Shown: piece after piece, positions 1-9,239 of the stretch
How the letters are laid out: each line of letters starts with the position of its first letter
Position numbering within the stretch: position 1 is the first letter of the stretch
NCBI GenBank assembly: GCA_963971405.1
Contig: OZ020490.1
Location: 32,575,464 to 32,639,463 of the forward strand
Origin: Psococerastis gibbosa
Taxonomy: Eukaryota; Arthropoda; Insecta; Psocodea; Psocidae
Length of the DNA stretch: 64,000 nt
Reading direction: 5' to 3'
Position numbers and translations under genes: made by a program
Notes under the pieces: model-generated
Databases searched by the model: none
Seen by the model: the letters and a program-made list of their open reading frames with translations, nothing else
What the model was told of the DNA's origin: nothing

Positions 1-1
1 T

Positions 2-403
2 GATATTACGAAAGACGCTAGTGCCTTCGATCAATGTGCTATACAACAAATGCAACTATTCCTCGGCTCAGAATGCTATCCATACCATCCGCTACAGGCG
101 AACTTCAACAAAAAGGCTGTCGCTGTGTTGTATGAAAATTTTCTCAATTTCCGGAAACACTACTACATGCAGGATGAAGCAGCCCCAAACGTTTCCCGTA
201 GTGAATTTCTAAATTCATACCCGATTTGGATTATTGACTGCTCGCGACAGAATGAGCTCATTAAAACAGGTGGTGTTGACATACGTTTGGAAATTCATGG
301 CCAAACTAATTTCCCTAATAAAATGAATGCCTACTGTCTACTCATCAGCGACTGCTTATATGAATATGTACCTTTAACTGGTATTGTACATCAACTATTG
401 TAA
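2..403 (+). CDS. Capsid-type (F54H12.2-like double jelly roll) protein, C-terminal part
   Basis: The frame is open from the window edge and ends with TAA at 401-403, so only about 133 C-terminal residues are visible. The pattern (YPYHPL, a long helix-like LYENFLNFRKHYY, PIWIIDCSRQNE, VDIRLEI, AYCLLISD, EYVPLTGIV) is that of the 'uncharacterized protein F54H12.2-like' family found in many invertebrate genomes, which I take to be the major capsid-like protein of Polinton-type elements. Family assignment is from memory of the conserved C-terminus. It converges on the polymerase gene, which ends 240 bp further on. Treated as part of a virus-like fossil. Confidence 0.7.
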   Translation, partial: DITKDASAFDQCAIQQMQLFLGSECYPYHPLQANFNKKAVAVLYENFLNFRKHYYMQDEAAPNVSRSEFLNSYPIWIIDCSRQNELIKTGGVDIRLEIHGQTNFPNKMNAYCLLISDCLYEYVPLTGIVHQLL

Positions 404-405
404 AT

Positions 406-683
406 GAATGTAAACCATTTTATGATATAATAATTTTATAATACACATATTTTAAAAGAAATCAATGTCTTTTCATATAATCACTTAAAACAAGCTTTTA
501 AGCCTAAGACTTATCTATAATACAATAATGACCATGAGCTAAACGAATGTAAACCATTTTATGATATACAAATTTTATAATACACATATTTTAAAAGAAA
601 TCAATGTCTTTACATACAATCACTTAAAACAAACTTTTAAACCTAAGACATATCTATAATGCGATAATGACCATGAGCTAAAC
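406..683. repeat. 139-bp tandem duplication across the polymerase 3' end
   Basis: Two head-to-tail copies, 406-544 and 545-683, differing at only a few positions. Each begins 'gaatgtaaaccatttta' and ends 'ccatgagctaaac'. The second copy contains the last codons and stop of the minus-strand polymerase; the first repeats that tail outside the gene. It fills the gap between the two convergent genes. Both copies are A+T-rich; a 3'-end or polyadenylation role on both strands is possible but not shown. Confidence 0.9.
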
Positions 684-3600
684 TATCAATTCCATTACGA
701 CACACATACCGTTTATCATCATAAGGACTAAGAGTGACTTTTTGCTGTTTAATTGTAAAAAGCTTATGATCTCTACTTTGAATACGGAACATTGGTTTAC
801 GTGAGTCTTTTGCTATGCAAGGCTTAAATAAGGTATTGTAATAGTCTTGATGGTTAATATGATGTTTAAGGGTTGAACGAACTATACCTTTGCCCACTTT
901 CTTCTCCTTTCCCTCCTCTAAAAGGGAATACAATTTTGGGCGTAAAGCAACACATTGTAAAATGTGAGATTGAGCATTTTCATCTTTGAACGTTCCCACT
1001 TTCTTTTTATTTTCAATATTGTATAAGAGATGGTTCGGAGGATATACTGAGTTATCAAATAAATGGGGATATGGTTTTAAATCAGTGTACAAATCATCAC
1101 TCTCAACCTCATAAACGAGCGAATCTGTATCTGTTAAAATCAGTGCAGCTTTATCACCATACATTTGTTTTACAAAGTTATAATGAAATTCATACATAAC
1201 TACCTTGGATAGTTCGAGAACGGTTAGGCCAATAAATATTGGCTTGTTTAGCAAAATATTAGTTTTTTTTGACCGGACTGCTATTAAATCGTTGGAAAAA
1301 ATCTTAAAATCTTTAAATGCAGGGGATGAGATAAGTTTACGAGCTCGTTTGGCAGTGTTAACTAACTCTAATTTTGCGTGATTTCTAACATTCTCCATTG
1401 TCTTCCCATACATACTATTAATTTTCAATTTATAAAAATCCTTCTCGAAATCATTACAAGCTAATTTCCGTTTTTCTGTGTTAAAATCGATAAAGGGTCG
1501 CATCCAAGCGCTTTGCTTAAAAGCTAAAATTTTATGTATACATTTTAATTTTAATCCCAATTCTAAACATTGCTTCAAATTTCGATAATGTATTATATAG
1601 TTGTGTTTATCGTTTAAGTTGGGAATAAGCTTTGAGATGTTGGATGTTAAAGATATATCATTTTCAGCGAGAAATTCCTTACAATAGGGGGAAATCATGT
1701 CTGATGTTACAACACAATGTTCAGCTGCTAGTGGGTATTCATTATGTAAATCATGTAATTTTTGTGGATATTCCATGTCCACCTGTAATATGAACCCATC
1801 ATCGCCCTCATCAGGTGCGAGCATTACATTAAAGTTTTTGATTTCTTCCTCCTCCATCCAGCGAAACCCACTAATAGGTAAAAATTGACGCATCGCATGT
1901 CCGTATAAGTTAGTGCAATCCCAATATACTATAAATTTGGATGGCTTATCTGAGTCAAATTTTTTTAAGTATTTATTGTTGCTTTCCGCAAATCTTTTTG
2001 AAATCATACTTATACCCCCGCGAATCCCAGCCTCACAAAACAAATACATATCAGGTTCGCTCAATAGCTCAAGTTCTACTCCTGTCATTTTCAGACAGCT
2101 CTGAAGAGCTAGCCCTGGTGCTGTGTACATGTGACAAATTTCGAGGTTATCGTTTTCAAAACATAAGGCTCTAAAGGCTTCAAAAACATCGCAAAGGAGA
2201 AGGGTGTCTGTTAATACATACAAGTCTTGGTATTCTCCTAAATTCTTTATACTAAAAGCATTCCACACCTTTTGAGCATGTTCATATTTTTCTTGTGAAA
2301 TCCCCTCTTGAGTTAATTGACTAAAAAATGCATCAATTGGAGGTAAGTGTTCCTCATTAAATTTTGATTCGTGCGTTATATATTCATAGGGGAAGACACC
2401 CTTCCTCAACATCAAGTCTAATTTTTCACCCACAAAACATGTTTTCATAATTTTAAATTTATTTTTATCCGCATCAACAAGATTTTTAACTAATGAATCT
2501 AAAGAGGAGGCCATAAATTGATAAGTGTCTAAAAAGCGTAACTCTCCAATACTAAAGGCTATATATTCCTCCATAGTTTTAGCTATACAAGTAATTTTCA
2601 TATTTTTTAGTTTCCCAACCCCTTCCATGATAAGATGACCATCATAACGTTTTAAGTTATGCATAAAAACGGGGATATGTTTTGGAGTTCGAAAATTGCT
2701 CATATTACAAACATTATGTAATGCTTGTCTATATTTTCCCGTTATATGACAGTGGTCTATTACACGATCATTTCCTAGTGGTTTTTGACAAACATTACAA
2801 ATGACAGAGTTTTTAAAATTTTCTCTATCCTTATCAGTCATAATTACTGCTTTAATATTTTTATAAATGTTTAAAATTTCATCCTTAACATTTAATAACG
2901 ATTTCAAAAACACATCAACAGCATTGGCTCCCCTGTAAACTACCGGTTCTTTAAACTTATTCCCATTGATATCTACAACAACATAACAAAACCCTGATGG
3001 TATATGTGCAGATAATTTTTCAGTGTTACAAATAGTCCCTTCAACGGGACTGAGAATGCTCTCGAAATCGGCATATATTCTATATGCTACAGGGATCATA
3101 TATTGTGCCTTATCAAATTTCATAGTGCTTTTCTCCTTAATTGGAAATGTGGTTTTTTGAGGATCATGTCTTGAGCAGAGTGGCTTATGTTCATGTAAGC
3201 GTTCAGCACTACTAAAGGCGTGTATGCACCAACGACAATAAAACTTTTGTTCCTTATGTTTAGTGATTGAGAAATTAAGTTTGTTGAAATTTTTAATAAG
3301 ACAATAATGTGAATTTTCGTCTTCCGTTATGTAAAGCAGATCCACCTGCTTATTATAATGGTGACTTTGTGATAAATATAATGGGTACAGTCTGTGATCA
3401 TAACCAAACACATTTACTCCAATATTATTATTTTTTTCAAATTTTGAAATGACTTGCAAAGATACTGGGTAAGTTATACCACTCATATCTAACTCTTTTT
3501 CATACTTTTTATAATTATAAACCCGCTGAGCATCCCGACTTACTGGATGTAAGTATGCTAAAATTGACCATATAAAACATTTGAGATCGTCATTTTTAAT

Positions 3601-4623
3601 ATTGATTACTGCTTTAGTGTTATAGATTTTTTTGGGTAAAGGGATGTAACTACTACCACTGCATGGATTATATTCAGCAATAAAAATAACAAAACGTTTT
3701 AAAGATTTCAACACCCACCCGCTTCCCATTGCTTGAAATTTATCTATTTTTACTAAAATTTGTTCAATCATTTGTTGATATTTTATTGTGGAGTCATCAG
3801 TGAGGAAAAGTTGTTCGTTTTTAGCATGAAACCATGCTTCAGTATAGTTTTTATTATTGTCGGGTCCGCGTTCAAATTTAATGTGTAAGGCTACATACCA
3901 TTTAATTGCATTAAAAAGTTTAATGTTTTCAGTTGTAATAGAATCAACCTCACCTTCCATATTATTTAAATATACAACGGGATCATGTATGGTTATGTTT
4001 TTATAATTGTATTGTTTTACTACACCATCTAGAGCTATAGATGTTTTGCATAAAAAGTTCTCCTCGTTGGATAGTGCTCCCCCGCTCATAATTGTGCAAT
4101 TATTCTTATGATTAGTAAAATCTTCCCTCATAAACAATTTCTTGCAATTCAAACAATTAATAATATGTATGCTTAATATGTGGACTTTCAAACTATACTT
4201 CCGAGCAAAAGGGACCGAACAGAATTCACAAATATATTTACACTCAAGGGTTTTAACAGATACAGGATTCTCATACTTACACGAAAAGATAGATGAACAT
4301 TCTTTACACAGAACTGTAAGTGGACTGGAGTTGTTGATTTTGCCCCCGCATGCCTTGCAGTCCTCTCCATTCCCAGCAGATGTCAGTTTTGGGGTGATTT
4401 GTTCAGTTTCCTTCCCGCGATTAGCTGATGTATGCCGCTGCAATATATGATGAGATAGGTCCTCTCTGCATGTGAATGTAGCTTTACATTTTTTGCACGG
4501 TATAATACTAACTCCATGTTTGTTTATAGCATGCCTTTTCAAATGACAATTTAGTGTGAAACTCACAGCACATATTCTACACACATATTCCCTCGCGTTC
4601 AGTTTCCTTTTCTTCGATTCCAT
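643..4623 (-). CDS. Protein-primed DNA polymerase B (Polinton-type) with N-terminal zinc fingers
   Basis: A single frame of 1326 residues that looks whole. The N-terminus (about 15-155) carries several C2H2-type fingers (CRIC...H..NKH, CKKC...H..QRH, CEFC...H..SIH) and a further C-C-H-C finger lies near 460-480. The polymerase part follows in the usual order: exonuclease motif DFES near 518, a Cys-Cys...DHCH..TGK cluster like an endonuclease-VII type zinc site near 604-640, NLKRYDG near 655, the third exonuclease motif near 800, motif A DCTNLYG near 901, motif B NSMYGK near 1067 and motif C DTDS near 1163. These place it with Polinton/adintovirus pPolB, which copy the element by protein-primed synthesis. 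Start chosen at the first ATG, immediately preceded by the leader shared with the next gene. Confidence 0.93.
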   Translation of the reverse strand: MESKKRKLNAREYVCRICAVSFTLNCHLKRHAINKHGVSIIPCKKCKATFTCREDLSHHILQRHTSANRGKETEQITPKLTSAGNGEDCKACGGKINNSSPLTVLCKECSSIFSCKYENPVSVKTLECKYICEFCSVPFARKYSLKVHILSIHIINCLNCKKLFMREDFTNHKNNCTIMSGGALSNEENFLCKTSIALDGVVKQYNYKNITIHDPVVYLNNMEGEVDSITTENIKLFNAIKWYVALHIKFERGPDNNKNYTEAWFHAKNEQLFLTDDSTIKYQQMIEQILVKIDKFQAMGSGWVLKSLKRFVIFIAEYNPCSGSSYIPLPKKIYNTKAVINIKNDDLKCFIWSILAYLHPVSRDAQRVYNYKKYEKELDMSGITYPVSLQVISKFEKNNNIGVNVFGYDHRLYPLYLSQSHHYNKQVDLLYITEDENSHYCLIKNFNKLNFSITKHKEQKFYCRWCIHAFSSAERLHEHKPLCSRHDPQKTTFPIKEKSTMKFDKAQYMIPVAYRIYADFESILSPVEGTICNTEKLSAHIPSGFCYVVVDINGNKFKEPVVYRGANAVDVFLKSLLNVKDEILNIYKNIKAVIMTDKDRENFKNSVICNVCQKPLGNDRVIDHCHITGKYRQALHNVCNMSNFRTPKHIPVFMHNLKRYDGHLIMEGVGKLKNMKITCIAKTMEEYIAFSIGELRFLDTYQFMASSLDSLVKNLVDADKNKFKIMKTCFVGEKLDLMLRKGVFPYEYITHESKFNEEHLPPIDAFFSQLTQEGISQEKYEHAQKVWNAFSIKNLGEYQDLYVLTDTLLLCDVFEAFRALCFENDNLEICHMYTAPGLALQSCLKMTGVELELLSEPDMYLFCEAGIRGGISMISKRFAESNNKYLKKFDSDKPSKFIVYWDCTNLYGHAMRQFLPISGFRWMEEEEIKNFNVMLAPDEGDDGFILQVDMEYPQKLHDLHNEYPLAAEHCVVTSDMISPYCKEFLAENDISLTSNISKLIPNLNDKHNYIIHYRNLKQCLELGLKLKCIHKILAFKQSAWMRPFIDFNTEKRKLACNDFEKDFYKLKINSMYGKTMENVRNHAKLELVNTAKRARKLISSPAFKDFKIFSNDLIAVRSKKTNILLNKPIFIGLTVLELSKVVMYEFHYNFVKQMYGDKAALILTDTDSLVYEVESDDLYTDLKPYPHLFDNSVYPPNHLLYNIENKKKVGTFKDENAQSHILQCVALRPKLYSLLEEGKEKKVGKGIVRSTLKHHINHQDYYNTLFKPCIAKDSRKPMFRIQSRDHKLFTIKQQKVTLSPYDDKRYVCRNGIDSLAHGHYRIIDMS

Positions 4624-4725
4624 GCTGTACGATTACACAAATTCACTACAATGAAGTGGTACTACGCGAATGAAGGTTCGGTTTCAACTAAGCTCCTCAA
4701 CCCAAGGCGATGCCTTTTGTAGCGA
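4624..4725 (-). promoter_or_regulatory. Leader/promoter-like element upstream of polymerase (copy A)
   Basis: Read on the minus strand, about 100 bp directly before the polymerase ATG are almost the same as the 100 bp before the small gene at 5608. The best kept block is 'ttgaggagcttagttgaa' with 'aaggcatcgcctt' just upstream, the latter a perfect 5-bp inverted repeat around a 3-base centre. The similarity stops at the start codon, so a shared promoter or 5' leader is the simplest reading. Role is inferred. Confidence 0.65.
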
Positions 4726-5302
4726 CGACCACCCACTAAGGATAGATGGTAAGGGTACAGGGATAGATTGTCCATCACGAAGCGGATAATATGTTGTTAA
4801 GACACCATTCATTTTCTAACGATCGATTGCAACTAATGCAAAAACAAAAATCACTTTAGCTTACAATGGACTGTCAGCGAGGGGTAGACTTATCAATGGC
4901 TTGTTTGTTTGAGCCATAAGACGGCTGTACAGAGTTATATGCACCTGGTGATTCACAACAGGTTTGAACCTGCACCCTGTTATTTGTTTACCAAATCAAT
5001 ACTTCCCATAAACCTATGCTTCGGATAGATTTATTAAAATTAGCTAATGTACTCGTTTAATTATTTGATTTACATCATTTCATAGTCTATGATTATGATA
5101 ACCCTTCACCGTTCAAGTACTCGATTATGACTGAAGCAATAGCTTGTTTCTTTCAAACATTAGTTTTTAATACTCATCATCATCTAACTGTAAGCTTAAA
5201 ACTAGTTATGAAATTAATAAAACAAGAACAAAATATATATAGAAATTATTCATATATTTACATTATTTCTGTAGTTTACAATAATAATACATCATGAAAT
5301 AT
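4726..5302. other. Gap between polymerase and small gene, no gene seen
   Basis: A+T-rich; starts with 'gaccaccca', a phrase that recurs at 5781, 5837, 6053 and 6112. No open frame of note and no recognised repeat otherwise. Confidence 0.5.
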
Positions 5303-5608
5303 TCATTCTATGATCTGTAGGTTGACACTATTTTTTCCCCGATGGCTTGAAACGATAAGATACATCTCAGCTCCTGGAGTAACTTCACTTTGTTGAAAGG
5401 CTGGCAGATATTGTTGAGGCACAAAACATTCCACGACTTCTTTTTCCAATCCTCGCAATATGACTTTTACAGCTGGTCCATATTCTGTTTTTTCGATTTG
5501 CACTATTTTCAATATTAGGTATTTAACTCCAATCACTAGTTTTCGCATTGATATGGTAGGCCCGGCTACTTGGTTGATGGCATTAACTTTATTGAATAGA
5601 GATGTCAT
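5303..5608 (-). CDS. Small Polinton-associated protein (101 aa), function unknown
   Basis: One frame of 101 residues, starting MTSLFNKVNAINQV and containing 'GPTISMRKLVIGVKYLI' followed by a hydrophobic/charged beta-like C-terminal half. Short proteins of this layout (about 100 residues, 'lnkvn...GP.isir.L..g.kY.i') are common companions of arthropod virus-like elements; some resemble OB-fold nucleic-acid binders, but I cannot prove that here. No membrane segment or signal peptide. It lies 680 bp upstream of the polymerase on the same strand and has the same leader, so the two are probably expressed together. Start is the ATG that abuts the leader. Confidence 0.6.
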   Translation of the reverse strand: MTSLFNKVNAINQVAGPTISMRKLVIGVKYLILKIVQIEKTEYGPAVKVILRGLEKEVVECFVPQQYLPAFQQSEVTPGAEMYLIVSSHRGKNSVNLQIIE

Positions 5609-5716
5609 GTTGTAAGATTATACAATTTTACTTATAAAGTGGTATTACTTGAGTCTTGAATGAAGGTTTGGCTTCAACTAAGCTCCTCAACCCAAGGCGA
5701 TGCCTTTTGTAACGAC
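5609..5716 (-). promoter_or_regulatory. Leader/promoter-like element upstream of small gene (copy B)
   Basis: Second copy of the leader at 4624-4725. The core 'aactaagctcctcaaccc' and the inverted repeat 'aaggcgatgcctt' are identical; differences are concentrated in the 40 bp next to the start codon, where copy B is a few bases longer. Confidence 0.65.
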
Positions 5717-5744
5717 ACATTTGGAACATTCTAGATGTACGCTG

Positions 5745-5894
5745 TACTACGGGGAGGGGGGGGGGGGGGGTGCGTCATAGACCACCCACCTGGTACAGAG
5801 ATAGGTAGACAACGGGATAAGCACGGCGGGGTACAAAGACCACCCACGAAGAAGAAAGAAGAAGAAGAAAGAAATGTTTTAATTCAATTAACAC

Positions 5895-5938
<44 letters not shown>

Positions 5939-6175
5939 TAAAAAATTATTAATAATATTAATTAATATAAATTATAATATAATTAATAATAATATAATAA
6001 TAATTATAATTATAATATAAATTAATAATAATTAATTAATAAAAAAAAAATTAGACCACCCACGAGGGGTAGCATGACGGGGGGTGGAAAAAAAAAAAAA
6101 AAAAAAAAATCAGACCACCCACGAGGGGTAGCACGACGGGGGGTGGGGTAGCTCGACGGGGGGTGGGGTAAGCGC
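5745..6175. repeat. Low-complexity tract with repeated 'gaccacccacgaggggtag' units
   Basis: G-run, GAA-run, long A-run and an AT/TA stretch, then two copies of a ~35-bp unit (6053-6085 and 6112-6146) holding 'ccaccc' and 'gggtgg' as an inverted pair. A related 'ggggtagctcgacgggggg' follows. The same phrase already occurs inside the virus-like element at 4726 and 5781, so this may be a decayed edge of it. Confidence 0.7.
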
Positions 6176-6300
6176 CAGAAACCCCCTTTCTATACTACTT
6201 ACATGCCGAATTTCATCAAATCCTATCCAGTAGTTTGGCCCAAAACCGATTTACAAACGAACAAAAATCTCAAAACTGAAACGTATGTAAATAGGAAAGC
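6176..6300 (+). repeat. Diverged copy of the 'aatttcatcaaatc...cagtagtttg' repeat tail
   Basis: Contains 'catgccgaatttcatcaaat', 'cagtagtttggcc' and 'aggaaagcaa', matching in order the tail of the fold-back family at 15170-15392, 28723-28960 and 33950-34167, but much more diverged. Confidence 0.55.
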
Positions 6301-6404
6301 AATACTAAGACGTTAGATAATACCTTTCAATGAAAGATTGTTAATCGGGAAATAAATTATGGGTTGCTACAGTGATAGTTCATTTTATAAGGGTTGGGGT
6401 TAAA

Positions 6405-6570
6405 TAAAGGATGGTAGGCTGGGACAGTTCCTTTGTGGGGGGGGGGGGGTCAAAATAGGAAATAAATATGTAGTATTGATTAAATCAGAGAGTAATAAAT
6501 TAACTTACAATAAATTTACCAGATTTTGGGGAGGGGTCAGCTACCCCCCCCCCCCCCTGTATCCGCCCAT
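6405..6570 (+). repeat. G-tract repeat, copy 1 of 3
   Basis: Shares 'aatatgtagtattgattaaa' and 'gagtaataaattaac' with copies at 15829-16010 and 22336-22490. Each begins with a long G-run and here ends with a long C-run ('ctacccccccccc'), so the ends are complementary homopolymers. Probably a short DNA-transposon derivative like the hAT MITEs elsewhere in the window; no target-site duplication recognised. 6571-7220 holds nothing I can name. Confidence 0.6.
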
Positions 6571-7224
6571 GATGGTAGGATATGAGACTGAAGACTGAAA
6601 TGTAAATTAGAGGCACATCCTAAGCAGTTAACCAAATCCGAATTCATACGTGACTTAGTCAACAATGAAAAATAAAAAGCAAGCCATATGTCTACGAACA
6701 GACGTACTATGTGAAAACCATTTAACAATACGCCAGGCAATGACTATTATAAATAAATTAACTCACTTAAAAGTCACAAAGGATAATATAAAAGCGGAAA
6801 CAAAGAAACAAACACAGGCGGAGTTCATCGACACTTCTGGTTTCTGCAAATCATTTATTTCTATTGCAAAAGAACCTGTCATCAAAGTTTAAAAAAACGC
6901 GCGCCAACATCTGTCGCCATATGTAACAATGCAAAATGGCGGATTGATTGGGATCACTTCTGGTTTTACTACGCCAGAGAGAAGAATAAAATTGTAATTA
7001 GCCATCATGTTTAACTTACCTGATTATTTATCCATTTACGAGTACGTTCGCGCATGCAATATGTTGCAGCATTCTTATTATATTATTAATATATATTATT
7101 TATTAAAACTATGGAGTATTACCATATTTTTATGGATGAATAATATGCATGAGTTGTAAAGTGAACTAATCAAGGCGCCTCTGTCTAGAGGCGAATCCAT
7201 AAGGGCACGAAGGGGGCTAACAAT

Positions 7225-7360
7225 ATATACCTGTACAGTACATATGCAGCATCTAAGATGGCTGGGAGTCTGGGACATGTCGTCAGAAGACAGCATGCCG
7301 AACAAAATGCACAAATCAAGCATGACGGGAAGAAAACTACGGGGACGCGATTAACCATTT
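7225..7360 (+). pseudogene. LINE ORF2 C-terminal remnant
   Basis: Translating from about 7239 gives 'MQHLRWLGVWDMSSEDSMPNKM', the worn form of the LINE endonuclease/reverse-transcriptase tail 'i.a.RLRWLGHVvRM...MPkK'. Broken and short. It is followed by 'gggacgcgattaacc', an ending also seen in the SINE-2 family. Confidence 0.6.
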
Positions 7361-7562
7361 TTCAAGAAGTAGAAGAAGGTTAAGCATGAGTTTTAATAAT
7401 TTCTTTAACTAATGTCCTTTCAATCCAACAACGAAAAAACGTCAGCAACTCCACGCTCAGCTTCCCACCCCTTAAGAGAAATAATCAACAATATATCAAT
7501 CAATAATATTGTATGATATGTATAAATAAATATATATTAACCTTTTTGTTCTATAGTATTAC

Positions 7563-7695
7563 CAAGTGGGCCTAGCGCAGTTAGGGCTGTAAAGCGGCCT
7601 CTCTTACACTCAACTAGGACCGCCTGCTTTACATGTCCTCCGAAGCATGGCCTGAAAGTCGGAGTCTGTACGACTACTCTACGTCATGTCCTATA
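7563..7695 (-). repeat. tRNA-derived SINE family 1, internally deleted copy
   Basis: Reads 'cctagcgcagttagggctgt', 'cttacactcaactagga', 'gctttacatg..ctccgaagcatgg', the same body as copies at 42539, 44483, 44729, 60791 and 62372. The segment that carries the B-box in longer copies is missing here. Confidence 0.75.
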
Positions 7696-7699
7696 TAGC

Positions 7700-8118
7700 C
7701 GAGGAACAATAGCTTAATTTACAATAGAAAACAGCAAGGGGAAAATCCCCACTAACGTTCAATTAGATAGCCTATTTAGATTAATCCCCACTTGAAAAGG
7801 TCAAAACCTCCCCCTCATATTGCGTTTGTATACTTATTCATTTAAGAGAGAGTCCCCCCCCCCTGTTTAATGCAGATATATTCAAATGCATAGCCGTAAC
7901 AACAATAAAATTGGCAATTTATACAATGGGATACTCCCAAAGTGGGCGTATCACTGACAGCTCGAGTGCTGGAGTTCGGCTGATGATATATACTAAATTT
8001 GCAAACTCATCACTAAGGTATAAAATTAACCTTTGATAAAGACTATAATTTTATTCTTTTTAAAGTTTACTATCATAGTACTGTAGTGTTTGTATGGCTA
8101 GTGTTAAGAGTTCTGCAC
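7700..8118. other. No recognised feature
   Basis: A+T-rich non-coding sequence with a C-run at 7855; no frame or repeat that I can name. Confidence 0.4.
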
Positions 8119-8119
8119 A

Positions 8120-8272
8120 GGCGGCTATTCCATCTGTCAATAATCCGTCATTTTTGCATCAATAATACGTCTCTACCATATTACCTAGGTATAACTAATT
8201 GTTAAGTTAAGTATCAATCTCATCAATTTTTGATGAACAAATGACGGATTACTGACAGATGGAATAGCCGCT
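8120..8272. mobile_element. MITE family A (TIR ggcggctattccatctgtca)
   Basis: About 153 bp with ~40-bp inverted ends: left 'ggcggctattccatctgtca..ataatccgtcattt', right the complement ending 'ggaatagccgc'. Same ends at 25166-25338. Related cores at 46171-46319 and 46860-47090 carry the internal palindrome 'aaggagactattatgtagat'. No coding capacity. The superfamily is not clear. Confidence 0.85.
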
Positions 8273-8389
8273 ATAGGAGAGCTGAGACAGCTGAGCTTCT
8301 GTAACTATATAGGCCGTGCATCTGTACGTGGATAAGTCATGCTTTCGCCTGTTTCATTGCGTCAATGGTATCATTGTCTCAGCTTGTCT

Positions 8390-8575
8390 ATTATCACTTG
8401 TAGTCGGTGTAGGTTGACATAGAGAACGTATACCAGTTTGCCAATGGCCAAAAATTCATACGGAAACAATACAAATAATGTTCGAAATCCATGGGGTCAT
8501 TGGCATTGGGCAAGGGACCTATATGGGCACTATAAGTAGGCCTGGCCATAAAAAGTACTTTTAATAAATAACTAG
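8390..8575 (+). repeat. Dispersed repeat B, copy 1
   Basis: 'gtaggttgacat.gagaac.tataccagtttgccaa' through 'gaaatccatggggtc.ttgg' and 'ccataaaaagt' also occurs in the same orientation at 17478-17655. No coding frame; origin unknown. 8576-9066 holds a G-run at 8957 but no feature I can name. Confidence 0.75.
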
Positions 8576-9066
8576 GTCATGCCATTCAGGATTCCTTACA
8601 AATACTTTTCAAGCGATGGTGGGACCGGCCCCCCTTTAAAAGAGAAATTTCCAGAAAACCTGGCCAAATCTCTGCCACTTAGCCCATCACCCATGTAATT
8701 TCCTTTAGAGGTGGCGTACAATAGCTATAGTGAAATAGGTTGGATCCGCTTTACCATAAAGATTGAAAAGGTCACCCTGGTGTCACGATCTCGCCCTGAA
8801 GATGAGCCGACTGAGTAGGTAGTTAGTCTGCGGTGGCCTCGCTTGTCTCACTGAGACCCCTTTCCACTATGTCCTGAATTTAAGATAAGTGTTGTCGATA
8901 GGATACTAGGCTTCCAAGAATGCGACCAAGGAACCGACGGGGAGTTGACAGGGGGAGGGGGGGGGGTTACTGGGGATAGAAGTACCTAGGTATGCACAAA
9001 GCAGTTTGGTTCATTTAAATTGTATATAGGACTACTTTATGCATCATGTAATAATGAATATAATTA

Positions 9067-9227
9067 ATGAATCCGTAGAATCCGGGATGATAGGCCGTGG
9101 TCGTTCTCAATGTGTACTTCTAAACGTTTCGTCAACATCTGCGGTCAACATCTTCAGTAGAACTGCGTAGACTTTAAGATTGAATCTCGGAGGCCACGGC
9201 CTATCATCCCGGATTCCACTGATTCAT
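9067..9227. mobile_element. Fold-back element related to the 163-bp satellite
   Basis: 161 bp with inverted ends 'atgaatc..tagaatccggg' and 'cccggattcc..gattcat' that extend through 'atgataggccgtgg'. Its core 'aacgtttcgtcaacatctgc' and its right end match the satellite monomer at 12181-13555 in the same order, and its length is nearly that of one monomer. Confidence 0.8.
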
Positions 9228-9239
9228 CAGGTAACTCCG

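Larger units (their letters stand above)
1..5716. mobile_element. Polinton/Maverick-like (adintovirus-type) element, partial
   Basis: The right-hand part of a virus-like DNA element. Parts seen: the end of a double-jelly-roll capsid-type gene on the plus strand, a protein-primed family-B DNA polymerase on the minus strand converging on it, and a small minus-strand gene upstream of the polymerase. Capsid gene plus pPolB is the hallmark pair of Polintons and adintoviruses. The left end lies outside the window and I could not recognise a terminal inverted repeat at the right, so the outer limit near 5.7 kb is a guess from the last shared leader. The polymerase frame looks whole, which points to a fairly young copy; the capsid frame is cut by the window edge. 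Integrase and packaging ATPase are not in view. Confidence 0.8.
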
